From Chloroflexi bacterium RBG_16_56_11 (lineage in GTDB: Bacteria > Chloroflexota > Dehalococcoidia > Dehalococcoidales > RBG-16-60-22), in NCBI GenBank assembly GCA_001796865.1, contig MGNQ01000019.1:4472-54726 (forward strand): 50,255 nt of DNA, given 5' to 3'. The position numbers and the translations under genes were made by a program. The notes beneath the pieces are model-generated. The model was not told the origin of the DNA. It was given only the letters and a program-made list of their open reading frames with translations, and made no database searches. Positions 1 to 8,970 of the stretch are shown one piece after another (position 1 is the stretch's first letter; every line of letters starts with the position of its first letter).

Positions 1-2856
1 CGAAAATGGTCACACGTCGGCAAGGTCAAGGACGATATCGTCGGCATCGCCATACCTCCCGGGGACACCGGGCCGTTATACTATGCCACGGTGTCTTCGG
101 TCTTCCGCTCCAGCGATGGCGGAATAACTTTCGCGCGGTTGCCTCCCGTCCCGGGCATCGACGCAACAGCCAACGTTGAAATAACTGCGCTGGCCGCCGC
201 CCCCTCCGCCGGCTCCATCGTCGCAGTCGGCACCAGAGACACCGACTCCCGGGAACATGGCGGTGTTTACATCCGGGAAGCCACCGCGGGCCCAGGGGGG
301 ATTGACACCGAGGCAGGCAGGCACGACGTTGACGCGTTGGCGTTTTCTCCCGATTACGCCCGGGACCTGCAGCTTCTCGCGGTGATGAGGGACGAGACCG
401 ACACCCGCGTTTCAACAAGGGTCGGCGATACCGCCTGGGGAGCCATCAACGGGAGCGTAACGCTGGCCAGGAATGACACGGGGGGAGAGACCCCGGTGGA
501 GATATCCATCGCGGCATCGGTGACGTTCCCCGCTAATTACAACGCAGCCGGACTTACGGGCAGCGGAGTCGTCTTCGTCGGCATCGATACGGGCGCGGGA
601 AACGGAGACGTCTATAAAATCAGGACAGTCGCCCCGGGTATTTTGATGGCGACCGACCTCAACATCGGCCGCGAGCAAGGATACAGCGGCGTCGACATCT
701 CGGGACTGGCCGTTTCGGGAAACAGCCCGGCCACAGTCCTGGCCGGCGTCAACGGCAGCACCGCGACCTATACCAGCCACGACGGGGGCGACACCTGGAC
801 CAGGAGCCGGAAAGGTCTCATCGGAAGTTCCGTTACCAGCGTGCTCCTGGATCGTAATTATGCCGGCTCCCGGGAAATGTATGCCGCCAGCAGTGGCGAA
901 GGTAGCGCCTTTTCCGTCAGCCGGGACTCCGGTGCAACGTGGAACCAGCTCAGCCTGGTTGATATCGCCATAGATAGCATCATCGACCTGGCACCGTCGC
1001 CGGCTTACACTCGCGACAACACCCTCTTCATGCTAACTTACGGCTCCGGCCATAGCCTCTGGCGCAGTCAAAACAGCGGCGAATCGTGGGAAAGGAACTT
1101 CTACGCTGATCCGTCCGGAGGGGATAGACTGAACCTGGTGAGTCTCCCCGGGGCATACGGCGATACCTGCCGGACGGTCTTCCTGGCCGGGGAAAGCGGC
1201 GGATACCCGGCCTTATTCGAGTCTACGGATAACGGCCAGGAGTTCCAGCAGCGGTTTACCAGGGACCCCGTCTCCGGCACGCGTTTTCGCATCGATGCCT
1301 GGGCTATCGCCGGGCCATCTGAAATTTTCGTCGCCAGCTACGACGGCAGCCGGGGAAAGGTGTATCGGACACACAACAGCGGTTTTTTCTATTCCGAAGG
1401 GGCCGAGGCAGGCGGCCAGGCGCTCAGCTCCTTGTCCCTGTCTCCATTTTACGAGCGGGACCGGACACTGGTGGCCGGAAGCGGGAACGGTGGAGTGTAT
1501 TTTTCCGATGACGGCGGCGCCTCGTTCCGGCCTCTCCCCACGGATAATGCACCTCCCCTCAGCGGGTCTGTCACCGTCGCCTTCGACCCGCTTTTTGAAG
1601 ACAATCACATGGTTTACGCGGCCAGCGATACCGGCGGCATGTACCGCTGCCGCGTCGGCAGCAGCACCCGGTGGGAAAACATCGGCGCCACGCTACCTGC
1701 CGGACCTTTTATTAACCGCCCCGCCGCCAGCCAGGACAGGGTGCTCTACGCCGCCGACTCCGCCACCGGTGGTGGAGTGCAAAGGTGCCTCAATCCAGCC
1801 TCCTCCAGCCCGGCATTTGAAAAAATTTCCGCCGGTCTCGACGAAGGCGCCGTGCTGACCGGGGTATGGCTGTCCGGCCCGCGAGTATGGTCTATCGATA
1901 CCGCGAACAAAAGGGTAATGACCTTCCTGGATACACTGACGGCGCCGGTCTCCCCGGCCACTCCTGAGGAAGGAGCCTCCGGAATCGGTAGCCTGGCCAG
2001 CCACGCCGTAAGGAACGTGACTCTTGACTGGGCCGGGACAGAGGGCGCCACTGGCTACCAGTGGCAGTGCAGTCCTGACGCCAGTTTCCCGGCGACCCCG
2101 GCCGGGTTCGAGGGCAGCGCGACGGCCACCTCGGTACGACTGCCCGCCCTGGAGCCTGGCATCGCGTACTACTGGCGTGTCCGGGCCAGCAGCCCGTGGC
2201 TCGGTCCCTGGTCGGAAAAAAGATCGTTCACCACCTGCCTGGATACCGAGCCCGTCAACCTGCATCCGCAGAGTCCGGCCCCGGGGGCCAGCGGCGTACC
2301 GGTGAGGCCGGTCTTCCAGTGGACAGCCATCATCGGAGCGCAGGCCTACGAGCTCGTGGTGTCTCCAGACAACGCCTTCGAGTCACCAGCCATCACCCGG
2401 ACAGGCGAGTACGCCCTCCCCTCCAATATCTGGCAGAGCGATGTCATACTCGAAAAAGGCAATACTTACTACTGGAAGGTCCGGGCAGTAAGCTCCGGCA
2501 CGAGGAGCACCTGGAGCGCTGCGGGGCTTTTCACCACCGAACCGGCCGTAGTACAGGTGAGCGGGCCTGCGCAAGAAACAGCGTCCCCCACACCATCGCT
2601 ACTGGCGGAGCCCTCTCCTCCCCCGCCAGCCCCTTCGCTGACCTTGACGCCGCTGCCGACGACGCCTGCGCCCCTGCAGGTGGTCATTATCCCTCCCTCG
2701 CCGCCCCAAACGACGGCGCTGCTGATGCCAGACCTCGGCGCGGCACCGGACATGCCGGGCTGGATTATTTACCTGGTCGGTGGATTGCTCCTGGTCGTTA
2801 TCCTGGCGTTGACCGTCCTCCTGGCGATTATCCTGAAAATCCGGCACGTGATGTGA
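1..2856 (+). CDS. BNR/Asp-box repeat surface protein with Fn3-like modules and C-terminal membrane anchor (5' partial)
   Basis: The frame is open from base 1, so the true start lies before the window; the GTG at 91 is only an internal codon. About 951 residues are visible. The first two thirds hold repeated Asp-box (BNR) motifs of the form S-x-D-x-G-x-T-W, for example SHDGGDTW, SRDSGATW, SQNSGESW and SDDGGASF, as in sialidase or Vps10-type beta-propellers. Two Fn3-like modules follow, each ending in a YYWRVRA or YYWKVRA strand and separated by short linkers. Next come a Pro/Thr/Ser-rich stalk and a hydrophobic segment (PGWIIYLVGGLLLVVI...) ending in a short basic tail. The layout indicates an exported protein anchored at its C-terminus, displaying a propeller outside the cell. 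Catalytic sialidase residues cannot be assigned, so a binding or scaffold role is as likely as hydrolysis. Confidence 0.85.
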   Translation, partial: RKWSHVGKVKDDIVGIAIPPGDTGPLYYATVSSVFRSSDGGITFARLPPVPGIDATANVEITALAAAPSAGSIVAVGTRDTDSREHGGVYIREATAGPGGIDTEAGRHDVDALAFSPDYARDLQLLAVMRDETDTRVSTRVGDTAWGAINGSVTLARNDTGGETPVEISIAASVTFPANYNAAGLTGSGVVFVGIDTGAGNGDVYKIRTVAPGILMATDLNIGREQGYSGVDISGLAVSGNSPATVLAGVNGSTATYTSHDGGDTWTRSRKGLIGSSVTSVLLDRNYAGSREMYAASSGEGSAFSVSRDSGATWNQLSLVDIAIDSIIDLAPSPAYTRDNTLFMLTYGSGHSLWRSQNSGESWERNFYADPSGGDRLNLVSLPGAYGDTCRTVFLAGESGGYPALFESTDNGQEFQQRFTRDPVSGTRFRIDAWAIAGPSEIFVASYDGSRGKVYRTHNSGFFYSEGAEAGGQALSSLSLSPFYERDRTLVAGSGNGGVYFSDDGGASFRPLPTDNAPPLSGSVTVAFDPLFEDNHMVYAASDTGGMYRCRVGSSTRWENIGATLPAGPFINRPAASQDRVLYAADSATGGGVQRCLNPASSSPAFEKISAGLDEGAVLTGVWLSGPRVWSIDTANKRVMTFLDTLTAPVSPATPEEGASGIGSLASHAVRNVTLDWAGTEGATGYQWQCSPDASFPATPAGFEGSATATSVRLPALEPGIAYYWRVRASSPWLGPWSEKRSFTTCLDTEPVNLHPQSPAPGASGVPVRPVFQWTAIIGAQAYELVVSPDNAFESPAITRTGEYALPSNIWQSDVILEKGNTYYWKVRAVSSGTRSTWSAAGLFTTEPAVVQVSGPAQETASPTPSLLAEPSPPPPAPSLTLTPLPTTPAPLQVVIIPPSPPQTTALLMPDLGAAPDMPGWIIYLVGGLLLVVILALTVLLAIILKIRHVM

Positions 2857-2963
2857 TACCCTATGAAAACAGCGACCTCCCCTCCGCTCGATATTCCGGC
2901 GCGGAAAAGGAGGTCAATTCACTTCTGAAATTTTTATCAACGGTCCAATCATCAACGCTAAGG

Positions 2964-3194
2964 CTATTTTGATACCAGCCTTTCGACGGTTGTCCTGATG
3001 ATGTAGGTAAAATAGGCCGACCAGGCAATCGAGATTACCGCTGCGCCGATGATGAAGATAACAATCGCCGCTTTGAGCAGGTCCACCCACGGCCCGTCCG
3101 GGACAAGCCCGGTCAACCACATCGCGGAGTAGACGGACAGGACGGTCAGCAGAGCGGTCACCGCCAGGGGGACGATTACGCGAAGTGACTTCAT
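2964..3194 (-). CDS. Small two-helix membrane protein, unknown function
   Basis: A 76-residue protein starting MKSLRVIVPLAV. The start was chosen because a strong Shine-Dalgarno (AAAGGAGGTG) lies just upstream; a longer reading frame exists but its first 27 residues look like untranslated DNA. Two hydrophobic segments (about residues 6-26 and 38-62) are separated by a short loop containing GPWVDLL, and the C-terminus is basic (RTTVERLVSK). No family is recognised. It lies about 100 bp downstream of another small membrane protein gene on the same strand and may be cotranscribed with it. The two may act together at the membrane, but nothing in the sequence says how. Confidence 0.6.
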   Translation of the reverse strand: MKSLRVIVPLAVTALLTVLSVYSAMWLTGLVPDGPWVDLLKAAIVIFIIGAAVISIAWSAYFTYIIRTTVERLVSK

Positions 3195-3291
3195 TTCCTT
3201 CTCACCTCCTTTCACCGGCTGGCCCCAGCCGTGATTTTCGCCGGGCGTTCTGAGCCAATCCGGGGTACTACCCAACCAGTCCGGGTTGGGG

Positions 3292-3453
3292 TTAATTCAT
3301 GGTCTTCGCGGCGAGGGCTTCTCGCTTTTCCCGGGCCCTGGCCCGGCGGACGGCTTGGACGATACCGCCGATATTGAGGTACCAGACGAAGGCCGTGGGG
3401 AAAAGAATCACTGGGATGGCGACCGCCAGGGCGACGATTAAGGTTGCGTTCAT
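3292..3453 (-). CDS. Very small single-helix membrane protein
   Basis: A 53-residue product starting MNATLIVALAVAIPVILF. An AGGAGG box sits 8 nt before this ATG; an ATG two codons earlier (MTMNAT) is only 2 nt from the box and so is less likely. There is one N-terminal transmembrane helix, then a strongly basic tail (VRRARAREKREALAAK) that should stay in the cytoplasm. No family is recognised. It precedes the 76-residue membrane protein gene on the same strand. The good ribosome site and clear topology support a real gene despite its size. Confidence 0.5.
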   Translation of the reverse strand: MNATLIVALAVAIPVILFPTAFVWYLNIGGIVQAVRRARAREKREALAAKTMN

Positions 3454-3554
3454 GGTCATGGCCTCCTGTTCTTTTGTTCTCAATAACATTGTAGGCTCCA
3501 CGGCCCGGATACGGCTTCCGCCTTGAAGCCTATTCGGAGATTCCGATAACACCT

Positions 3555-3830
3555 AAAACCAGCTGGTCGTTTTATGAATTTATACTTACCGGGCGCGGTG
3601 ATGTCTAGGCAAATACACCTAGAAGCGGGAACGCCTTTTAGTCATTCCTGGTTGGAGAAAACCCTTATCCGCTCGCACCCTTCGACAAGCTCACTTCGTG
3701 GTGACTCAGTGGAACCAGGGCGAGCGGAGATTATACACCGCTCATGGTGAGACCTCGGCGTGAGCTCGGTCGAACGCCTGTCGAACCATCGCGGCAACCA
3801 AGATTGAGTGGAACCCGGGTGCGGGATTTC
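3555..3830. repeat. Intergenic block of interspersed palindromic repeats
   Basis: This stretch holds no convincing gene. It contains CCTTCGACAAGCTCAC-type repeat material near 3677-3720. A 51-bp unit at 3739-3789 recurs at 23241-23291 with a single mismatch. Each unit carries complementary TCGAACG...TGTCGAA-like arms. The block lies between the divergent small membrane protein gene and the DUF4870 gene. Confidence 0.6.
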
Positions 3831-3859
3831 TTGACAGAGCCCTACGGCTGGTATATTCT
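3831..3859 (+). promoter_or_regulatory. Sigma70-like promoter of the DUF4870 gene
   Basis: TTGACA at 3831-3836 is followed after 17 nt by TATTCT at 3854-3859; TATATT at 3852 is an alternative with a 15-nt spacer. The start codon is at 3890, preceded by GGAGG, which gives a leader of roughly 25 nt. Confidence 0.5.
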
Positions 3860-3889
3860 GGATGAAAACAAACCTGCGGAGGTAATGAA

Positions 3890-4219
3890 ATGGCCGATAC
3901 TTCAACCGGGCTCAAAGAAAACGTCGCCGGGGTGCTATGCTATGTTGGCTGGTGGATAAGCGGCATCGTCTTCCTGATACTGGAACCCAATAACAAATTC
4001 GTCAGGTTCCACGCCTTTCAGTCGATTGTGGTGTTCGTCACAATCACGGTCGCCCTGGGAATATTCGGCTGGGTGCCAACCTGGGCGGGAAATTTCCTCA
4101 GGGCCATTATCTGGGGCATCGGTTTTATCCTCTGGGTAGTCCTGATGGTCCTGGCATCGCAGGACAAGAAATACAAGCTGCCCGTGGCCGGCGACCTCGC
4201 CGAAAAGTGGGCGGGATAG
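3890..4219 (+). CDS. DUF4870 (Tic20-like) membrane protein
   Basis: A 109-residue membrane protein of the DUF4870 family. The hallmark opening is visible: GLKENVAGVLCYVGWWISGIVF, then EPNNKFVRFHAFQS, then two further hydrophobic segments (about residues 43-60 and 68-88) and a short charged tail. These proteins are small three- to four-helix membrane proteins with no established biochemical role. The start is supported by a GGAGG site and a promoter just upstream. It is followed after 52 bp by the tautomerase gene, which has its own ribosome site. Confidence 0.85.
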   Translation: MADTSTGLKENVAGVLCYVGWWISGIVFLILEPNNKFVRFHAFQSIVVFVTITVALGIFGWVPTWAGNFLRAIIWGIGFILWVVLMVLASQDKKYKLPVAGDLAEKWAG

Positions 4220-4271
4220 ACCAACGGCCAACCACGGACTTTCATTTTTCAACAAGGGAAGGAGAATACCA

Positions 4272-4460
4272 ATGCCGTTCGTGACGATAAGGATGATCGA
4301 GGGGAGGACCCGGGAGCAGAAACGGGGCATGGTCAAGGACGTGACCGAAGCCATCGTCAAGAACCTCGGTTGCCCGACGCAGGCGGTGAGTATCGACATC
4401 ATCGAGTACACGCAGGAAAATCTCGCCCAGGCCGGGAAGCTTTTCTGCGACGGGCGTTGA
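4272..4460 (+). CDS. 4-oxalocrotonate tautomerase family protein
   Basis: A 62-residue protein of the usual size for this family. It begins M-P-F-V-T-I, so removal of Met would expose the catalytic N-terminal proline. The central REQKRGMVKDVTEAIVKNL helix and the VSIDIIEY strand match the family fold. Such enzymes work as hexamers on enol/keto tautomers of dicarboxylic or aromatic-cleavage products; the substrate here is unknown. The ribosome site is GGAAGGAG. The stop lies 11 nt before the flavoprotein start, so the two genes are probably cotranscribed. Confidence 0.85.
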   Translation: MPFVTIRMIEGRTREQKRGMVKDVTEAIVKNLGCPTQAVSIDIIEYTQENLAQAGKLFCDGR

Positions 4461-4471
4461 GGGAGGCTTTT

Positions 4472-5035
4472 TTGAAAGTCCTGGGCATCATGGGCAGCCC
4501 GCGGCTCAAGGGCAACACCGACCTTCTCCTCGACGAGGCCCTAAAGGGGGCGGCGAGCCGGGGGGCGGAAGTCGAGAAGGTCATCGTGGACAGGCTGGGC
4601 ATCGCCCCGTGCAAGGAATATTACGCCTGCCTGAAGGACGGCAACTGCATCATCCGGGACGACATGGATGACCTTTACAGGAAGATTCTCGAAGCCGACG
4701 CCATCATCGTCGCCACGCCGATATTTTTCTACACGGTCAGCGCCCAGCTCCTGCTGGTCATCAGCCGCTGCCAGGCGCTCTGGGCGCGTCGCTATGTCCT
4801 GAAGAACCTGAAGACACCATTGAAAAGAGGGGCTTTCATCGCCGTGGGGGCGACCCGGGGAGCGAAGCTTTTCGATGGCCCCAGGCTCACAGCGAAATAT
4901 TTTTTCCAGGCCATCAACACTGAGTATACCGCGGAGCTATTGATAAGAGGCGTCGATAAGAAGGGTGAAATCAAGCAAAACCCTACTGCCCTGGCCGACG
5001 CTTATGAGCTGGGGAAAAAGCTGGCCGGCCCCTAG
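4472..5035 (+). CDS. NAD(P)H-dependent FMN reductase / iron-sulfur flavoprotein-like
   Basis: A 187-residue flavodoxin-fold protein. The start is a TTG at 4472, preceded by GGGAGG five bases upstream, giving the canonical MKVLGIMGSPRLKGNTDLLL phosphate-binding opening. Three cysteines (C47, C53, C59) follow a PCKEYYAC pattern like the compact cysteine motif of iron-sulfur flavoproteins, but with wider spacing, so cluster binding is uncertain. The ATPIFFYTVSAQL motif is the usual flavin-contact loop. It probably carries electrons from NAD(P)H or ferredoxin to small acceptors. It lies directly downstream of the tautomerase gene. Confidence 0.8.
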   Translation: MKVLGIMGSPRLKGNTDLLLDEALKGAASRGAEVEKVIVDRLGIAPCKEYYACLKDGNCIIRDDMDDLYRKILEADAIIVATPIFFYTVSAQLLLVISRCQALWARRYVLKNLKTPLKRGAFIAVGATRGAKLFDGPRLTAKYFFQAINTEYTAELLIRGVDKKGEIKQNPTALADAYELGKKLAGP

Positions 5036-5052
5036 GCTACGGCAAAAACCAC

Positions 5053-5083
5053 GCTCACCCTTCGACAGGCTCAGGGGAGCGGA
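5053..5083. repeat. Short interspersed repeat between convergent genes
   Basis: A copy of the CCTTCGACAGGCTCAGGGGAGCGG-type repeat fills the short gap between two convergent genes. Related sequence occurs near 3677 and 23305. Confidence 0.5.
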
Positions 5084-5086
5084 GAC

Positions 5087-5806
5087 TTAGCCTTCCCGTT
5101 TCTCTCCCCGGATGCTGATGGTGACATCCCGGAAAGGGACGGCATTCGCGCTGGCAAGAATCGCTTGCCTGGCCAGGTGTACCAGGCCCGAGCAACAGGG
5201 CACCTCCATGTGCAAAACCGTCAGGCTCCGGAGGCCGGACTCTTTCAATACCTCATTTAGCCTTTGTTGGTGGACCGGGAAATCGTCAAGTTTGGGACAG
5301 GCCACCAGGAGGGCGCGGTTTTCCCCGAGGAACTCCCGGTGGAAATCACCATAAGCGTAAGCTACGCAGTCCGCCGCCAGCACCAGGTCCGCGCCTTTCA
5401 GGAACGGGGCGTCCGGAGGGACAAGGGCTAACTGCACCGGCCAATGTCCCAGTACCGACTTCAGGACAGGACGGGCTGTCTCCGCCGCCGGAGCCTCAGT
5501 CTCCATTTGTATAATCCCGGCGGAAGGACATCCCGGCGCCGGAAAGCTCTCTTCTTCCCGCGACTGCAAATGGAGCTCCACAGCCGCTTCGTCGAACTCC
5601 TCCGCCTCGCGCTCCCGGATGGTTATCGCACCTTCCGGGCAGTCCAGGCAATTGCCCAGGCCGTCGCAATACCTCTCACTGACGAGCTTCGCCTTGCCAT
5701 CGATAATTTTAAGGGCACCTTCGGCGCAGGAGATGATACAGGCGCCGCAGCCGGTACACTTTTCTTCATCGATGTATACGATATTTCTTCTCGTACGGGT
5801 TACCAT
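5087..5806 (-). CDS. 4Fe-4S dicluster ferredoxin-type protein
   Basis: A 239-residue protein starting MVTRTRRNIVYIDEEKC; the start at 5806 is preceded by GGGGA, and the longer reading frame upstream overlaps the neighbouring gene. The N-terminus binds one classical cluster (C-T-G-C-G-A-C-I-I-S-C). A second cysteine group follows (YCDGLGNCLDCPEG). The C-terminal half has conserved blocks LGHWPVQLALVPPDAPFLKGADL, AADCVAYAYGDFH and ACPKLDD, and a CCSG motif, seen in a common family of anaerobe ferredoxin-like proteins. The role is electron transfer with an unknown partner. It follows the zinc-ribbon gene by about 19 bp on the same strand, so the two form a small operon. Confidence 0.8.
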   Translation of the reverse strand: MVTRTRRNIVYIDEEKCTGCGACIISCAEGALKIIDGKAKLVSERYCDGLGNCLDCPEGAITIREREAEEFDEAAVELHLQSREEESFPAPGCPSAGIIQMETEAPAAETARPVLKSVLGHWPVQLALVPPDAPFLKGADLVLAADCVAYAYGDFHREFLGENRALLVACPKLDDFPVHQQRLNEVLKESGLRSLTVLHMEVPCCSGLVHLARQAILASANAVPFRDVTISIRGEKREG

Positions 5807-5825
5807 TCTTCCCCAATCGAATGAA

Positions 5826-6056
5826 CTAGTTTTCACCCTTGATGGCCTTCCACCGCTCCTCACCCAGGCATTGCCTCGCCGAGGCGCACCACTCGATGCA
5901 GGAAGGGGTCTGCTCTTTATACACGTATTCGCCACACTTACGGCACTTAATCCTCAGCTCGTCGGAAAACATCTCTACCTCCGCCCCGCAGTTCTGGCAC
6001 TTGAACATGGCCGCCCTCAGGTTCCGGATGTCCTGGCCGGGACACTTCGTGCTCAT
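5826..6056 (-). CDS. Small zinc-ribbon protein
   Basis: A 76-residue cysteine-rich protein. It begins MSTKCPGQDIRNLRAAMFKC and carries CxxC pairs (CQNC and CRKC), then a CIEWC...C tail. The same CPGQD-zinc ribbon-EWC block is known fused to or beside HD-domain phosphohydrolases and ferredoxin-type proteins in anaerobes. Here it stands alone, upstream of and in line with the dicluster ferredoxin gene. A GGAGG site lies 7 nt before the ATG. Zinc or iron-sulfur binding is expected; its partner is probably the downstream ferredoxin. Confidence 0.75.
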   Translation of the reverse strand: MSTKCPGQDIRNLRAAMFKCQNCGAEVEMFSDELRIKCRKCGEYVYKEQTPSCIEWCASARQCLGEERWKAIKGEN

Positions 6057-6224
6057 AATGACACCTCCCCGGACTATATTACTTTCAAGCTAGATATTAC
6101 ACAACAATCAGCTTGTCTCACTACGACTTTAGTCTCAAACAGGCTGGTTTGTTTTGTAACAAATCGATATGCGTTTTTTGACTATCTGGAAAATAATGAT
6201 TGTCCTTTGCCACAGAGAAAACCG

Positions 6225-7340
6225 CTATTCGTAGAGCTTACGTAAAACCGGGCGCAATGAAGCGTCCTCAAGCATATCGTTATTATCCGTGAATATGTCG
6301 ATACTACCAATCGGGCTGCATTTCGATAGCGGCGTGATTTGCGGTTCCTGTATCTGCTTCACGATGGCCGCGGTGAATCTTTCTCCCCGGATTACCCTGA
6401 AAGGACGCTCCCAGAACAGCGATACTTCCGGAGAAATCGGCCCGGTAATTTTAAGATTGTTGTGCATTTCGGCCAGGATTTCATAGGCCGCGCAGAGATG
6501 TGATTCGCGTTCTTGCCAGGAAGCGGCATGCAGCGCATCCGATAAAACCGGCCCCAGTTTGGTGGCGGATTTCAGCCGGGAAAAAGCCGTTCCCAGCCAC
6601 TTGGGATAAGGGGGATATTCCCTCTCCATCAACATTGCTAGCCGCATGATGTCCCGAACAAGGCGCGCGGCTATCAAAGCCGAGCCGTTTTCGTCGCCGG
6701 CCAATCCGGCCCGCCCCATCAGGTGCTCGTCCTGCCCTATCCTGGCCCACAACGAGGCGAGAATATAGAGCCAGACGTCATGCGGGTACCACAAAAATCG
6801 TTTTCTTATCTCTTCCAGACCGAGCCCGTCACGGAACACTTTACCCGCGGTGACGGCACGGAGCTTTTGCTGAGGCAGCGTCAGCCAGTCGATAGGCTCC
6901 AGGTTCACGTTTATATCAATATTCAAGTAGTCGGTGAAAAAACCGCCGAGCGTGTAAGTCTCCACCCGGTGGTTCACCGGGCCGGAAGAGATGGAATGCA
7001 GGGTTTGTGAGCCGTTGTCCTCCGGATTCGGCTCCGAGAAATTCGTCGGGTAGCCCCGGTAGGTAAGAGGAAGCTCCCGACTCAAGAAAGTGCGAATCGC
7101 GTCTCTTTTTAACTCATACTCCTCGGGGGTCAGGAACAGAATAACTCTCGGTCCCCAGTTATGGTCGGTAGACATTTCCGTATCGAACTGAAGCACTTCC
7201 GAACCGTGACCGATGAGGGCGGCGGAATACCGTAAAGCCGGAAAACGGGCCGCCAGGATTGGACCGACTATCTCCCGGTAAAACCCCTCGGCCAGCGCCA
7301 GTCCCGGAATAAACGATGGTCGCGCTTTCTTGTCTGGCAT
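6225..7340 (-). CDS. DUF4037 domain protein (nucleotidyltransferase-like)
   Basis: A 371-residue protein. The N-terminal half resembles a nucleotidyltransferase fold: SAALIGHGSEVLQFDTEMSTDHNWGPR contains the GxGS and D-x-D-like positions. The C-terminal half matches DUF4037: RFLWYPHDVWLYILA, IGQDEHLMGRAGLAGDENGS, ARLVRDIMRLAMLMEREYPPYPKWLGTAFSRL and a late HNNLKITGPISP block. Members are often stand-alone in bacteria and have no proven substrate. It is divergent from the MmgE/PrpD gene with about 150 bp between. The AT-rich upstream region holds TATAAT-like boxes, but no single promoter stands out. Confidence 0.8.
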   Translation of the reverse strand: MPDKKARPSFIPGLALAEGFYREIVGPILAARFPALRYSAALIGHGSEVLQFDTEMSTDHNWGPRVILFLTPEEYELKRDAIRTFLSRELPLTYRGYPTNFSEPNPEDNGSQTLHSISSGPVNHRVETYTLGGFFTDYLNIDINVNLEPIDWLTLPQQKLRAVTAGKVFRDGLGLEEIRKRFLWYPHDVWLYILASLWARIGQDEHLMGRAGLAGDENGSALIAARLVRDIMRLAMLMEREYPPYPKWLGTAFSRLKSATKLGPVLSDALHAASWQERESHLCAAYEILAEMHNNLKITGPISPEVSLFWERPFRVIRGERFTAAIVKQIQEPQITPLSKCSPIGSIDIFTDNNDMLEDASLRPVLRKLYE

Positions 7341-7405
7341 TTCCGCTCTTTTTTGTTATTATAAATAATGGTGAACAACGTCATAATTATAACACATGAG
7401 GTCGT

Positions 7406-7435
7406 TTGACTTATTCCAAAGCAACGTGCTATACA
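7406..7435 (+). promoter_or_regulatory. Sigma70-like promoter for the MmgE/PrpD gene
   Basis: TTGACT at 7406-7411 and TATACA at 7430-7435 are separated by 18 nt. Transcription would begin near 7442, giving a leader of about 50 nt before the ATG at 7491. Confidence 0.5.
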
Positions 7436-7490
7436 TTTATTGCGCCCGGTGCATTGGCTCGGCCGGGCAAACAGGGCAAGGAGAAGACTT

Positions 7491-8882
7491 ATGAATAGCA
7501 GCGCCGGGACAACCGCCATCGAAAAAATGTCTGAAAATATCGTGTCGACGCACTTCGAAACCTTCGACAGGTCGACCGTGGAGAGCACCAAGCTGCGCAT
7601 CATCGATACGCTCGGGTGCCTGATAGGCGGTTCCGGAGATACCGGCAACCCGGAGCTCGTCGGCCTCATCAAGGAGACCGCCGGCCGCCGGGATGCTACC
7701 ATCCTCGTCCACGGGGGCAAGGTGCCGGTAGCGAACGCCGCCCTGGTCAACAGCGTCATGGCACGCTCCTTCGACTTCGAGCCGGTGAGTCCTCTGGTGG
7801 ACGGCGTGAGCTGTCCGGGGCATATCAGCGGTACGACGGTGCCAACGGCGCTCAGCCTGGCCGAGGCTACTAATGCCAGTGGCCGCGACATGATTGCGGC
7901 CCTGCTGGCCGGTGATGACATCGCCTCACGCCTGCTGGCGGCTTCCGGCTTCGGTTTCACCCTGGGCTGGGACGGCACCGGCACGGTTAACGCCTTCGGG
8001 GCGGCGGCCATCGCCGGCAGGCTGCTCGGCCTGGACAAGGCCCAGATGAGGAACGCCATGGGCATCGTCCTCAACCAGGTTGGCAGCACCTTCCAGATAA
8101 TCTGGGACGGTACGACCGCCTTCAAGCTGCCCCAGGGACTTTCCGCCCGGGCGGGGGTCTTTGCCGGGCAGCTGGCGAAGGCGGGCTGGACAGGCCCGGA
8201 AGACGCCCTGATGAGCAAGTTCGGGTACTATAAAATGTTCACCGAGGGATGCCAGAAACCGGAAGCCCTTACCAGGGACCTGGGAAAAATCTATTGCGCC
8301 GACGGCACGATCAAGCCTTATCCCTGCTGCCGTATCCCCCACGCCGCCATCGACTGCGCACTGGCACTGGTAAGCAGGCATAGCGTCAGGGCTGACAATA
8401 TCCGGTCCGTCAACCTGGACCTGGCGCAGGGTGGCATCGACCACATCTGCGGACACCCCTTCAAAATCGGGGCTTTCCCGCACGGCAACGCCGCCTTCAG
8501 CTATCAATACGTAGTGGCGACGGCACTATTGAACGGGAGTGTCAAACCGGAGCACTTCACCGAGAAGGCTATACGCGATCCCCGTATCGCCAGATTCGTC
8601 GGTAAAATCAAGCTCACGCCCGCCGCGGACGTTAAGTTCGAGGCCGCGCGGATGACGGTAACCCTGAGAGACGGACGACAGCTTACGGAGTCGTGCGAGG
8701 TGGCTAAAGGCGACCCCCGTTATAATCCGATGTCCCGCGATGACATCCTGGCCAAGTTCTGGACCAACGTCGAATTCTCCGGTAAGATTTCCCGCCCCAA
8801 GGCAACGAGACTTCTGGAACGGCTGGAAAAGCTGGAGGAGCTGGACAGCGTCAGGAAGCTGGTTCCGCTGCTGGTTGCCTGA
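7491..8882 (+). CDS. MmgE/PrpD family protein (2-methylcitrate dehydratase-like)
   Basis: A 463-residue member of the MmgE/PrpD family. The start is the ATG preceded by AAGGAG. Family blocks are visible: KLRIIDTLGCLIGG near the N-terminus, VNSVMARSFDFEP and CPGHISGTTVPTALSLAEA (active-site lid region), then a KPYPCCRIPHAAIDCAL block and the late RDGRQLTESCEVAKGDPRYNPMS block. Characterised members dehydrate 2-methylcitrate, decarboxylate cis-aconitate or act on iminodisuccinate, so the reaction cannot be fixed. No prpC or prpB lies nearby. It opens a stretch of CoA-ester genes, so a dehydratase or decarboxylase step in that catabolism is the best guess. Confidence 0.85.
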   Translation: MNSSAGTTAIEKMSENIVSTHFETFDRSTVESTKLRIIDTLGCLIGGSGDTGNPELVGLIKETAGRRDATILVHGGKVPVANAALVNSVMARSFDFEPVSPLVDGVSCPGHISGTTVPTALSLAEATNASGRDMIAALLAGDDIASRLLAASGFGFTLGWDGTGTVNAFGAAAIAGRLLGLDKAQMRNAMGIVLNQVGSTFQIIWDGTTAFKLPQGLSARAGVFAGQLAKAGWTGPEDALMSKFGYYKMFTEGCQKPEALTRDLGKIYCADGTIKPYPCCRIPHAAIDCALALVSRHSVRADNIRSVNLDLAQGGIDHICGHPFKIGAFPHGNAAFSYQYVVATALLNGSVKPEHFTEKAIRDPRIARFVGKIKLTPAADVKFEAARMTVTLRDGRQLTESCEVAKGDPRYNPMSRDDILAKFWTNVEFSGKISRPKATRLLERLEKLEELDSVRKLVPLLVA

Positions 8883-8970
8883 GCGGTTTTTTCAACCGTC
8901 CTAATACCGAATCGACCTAATATACCTCAAACTTTCCGGGCTGGTTTCCTGAAGGACTCAGGAATGCGCG

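Noticed and set aside
1693..2265. Antisense frame within the BNR protein gene
   Set aside because: Shadow of a GC-rich gene with biased composition and no ribosome site.
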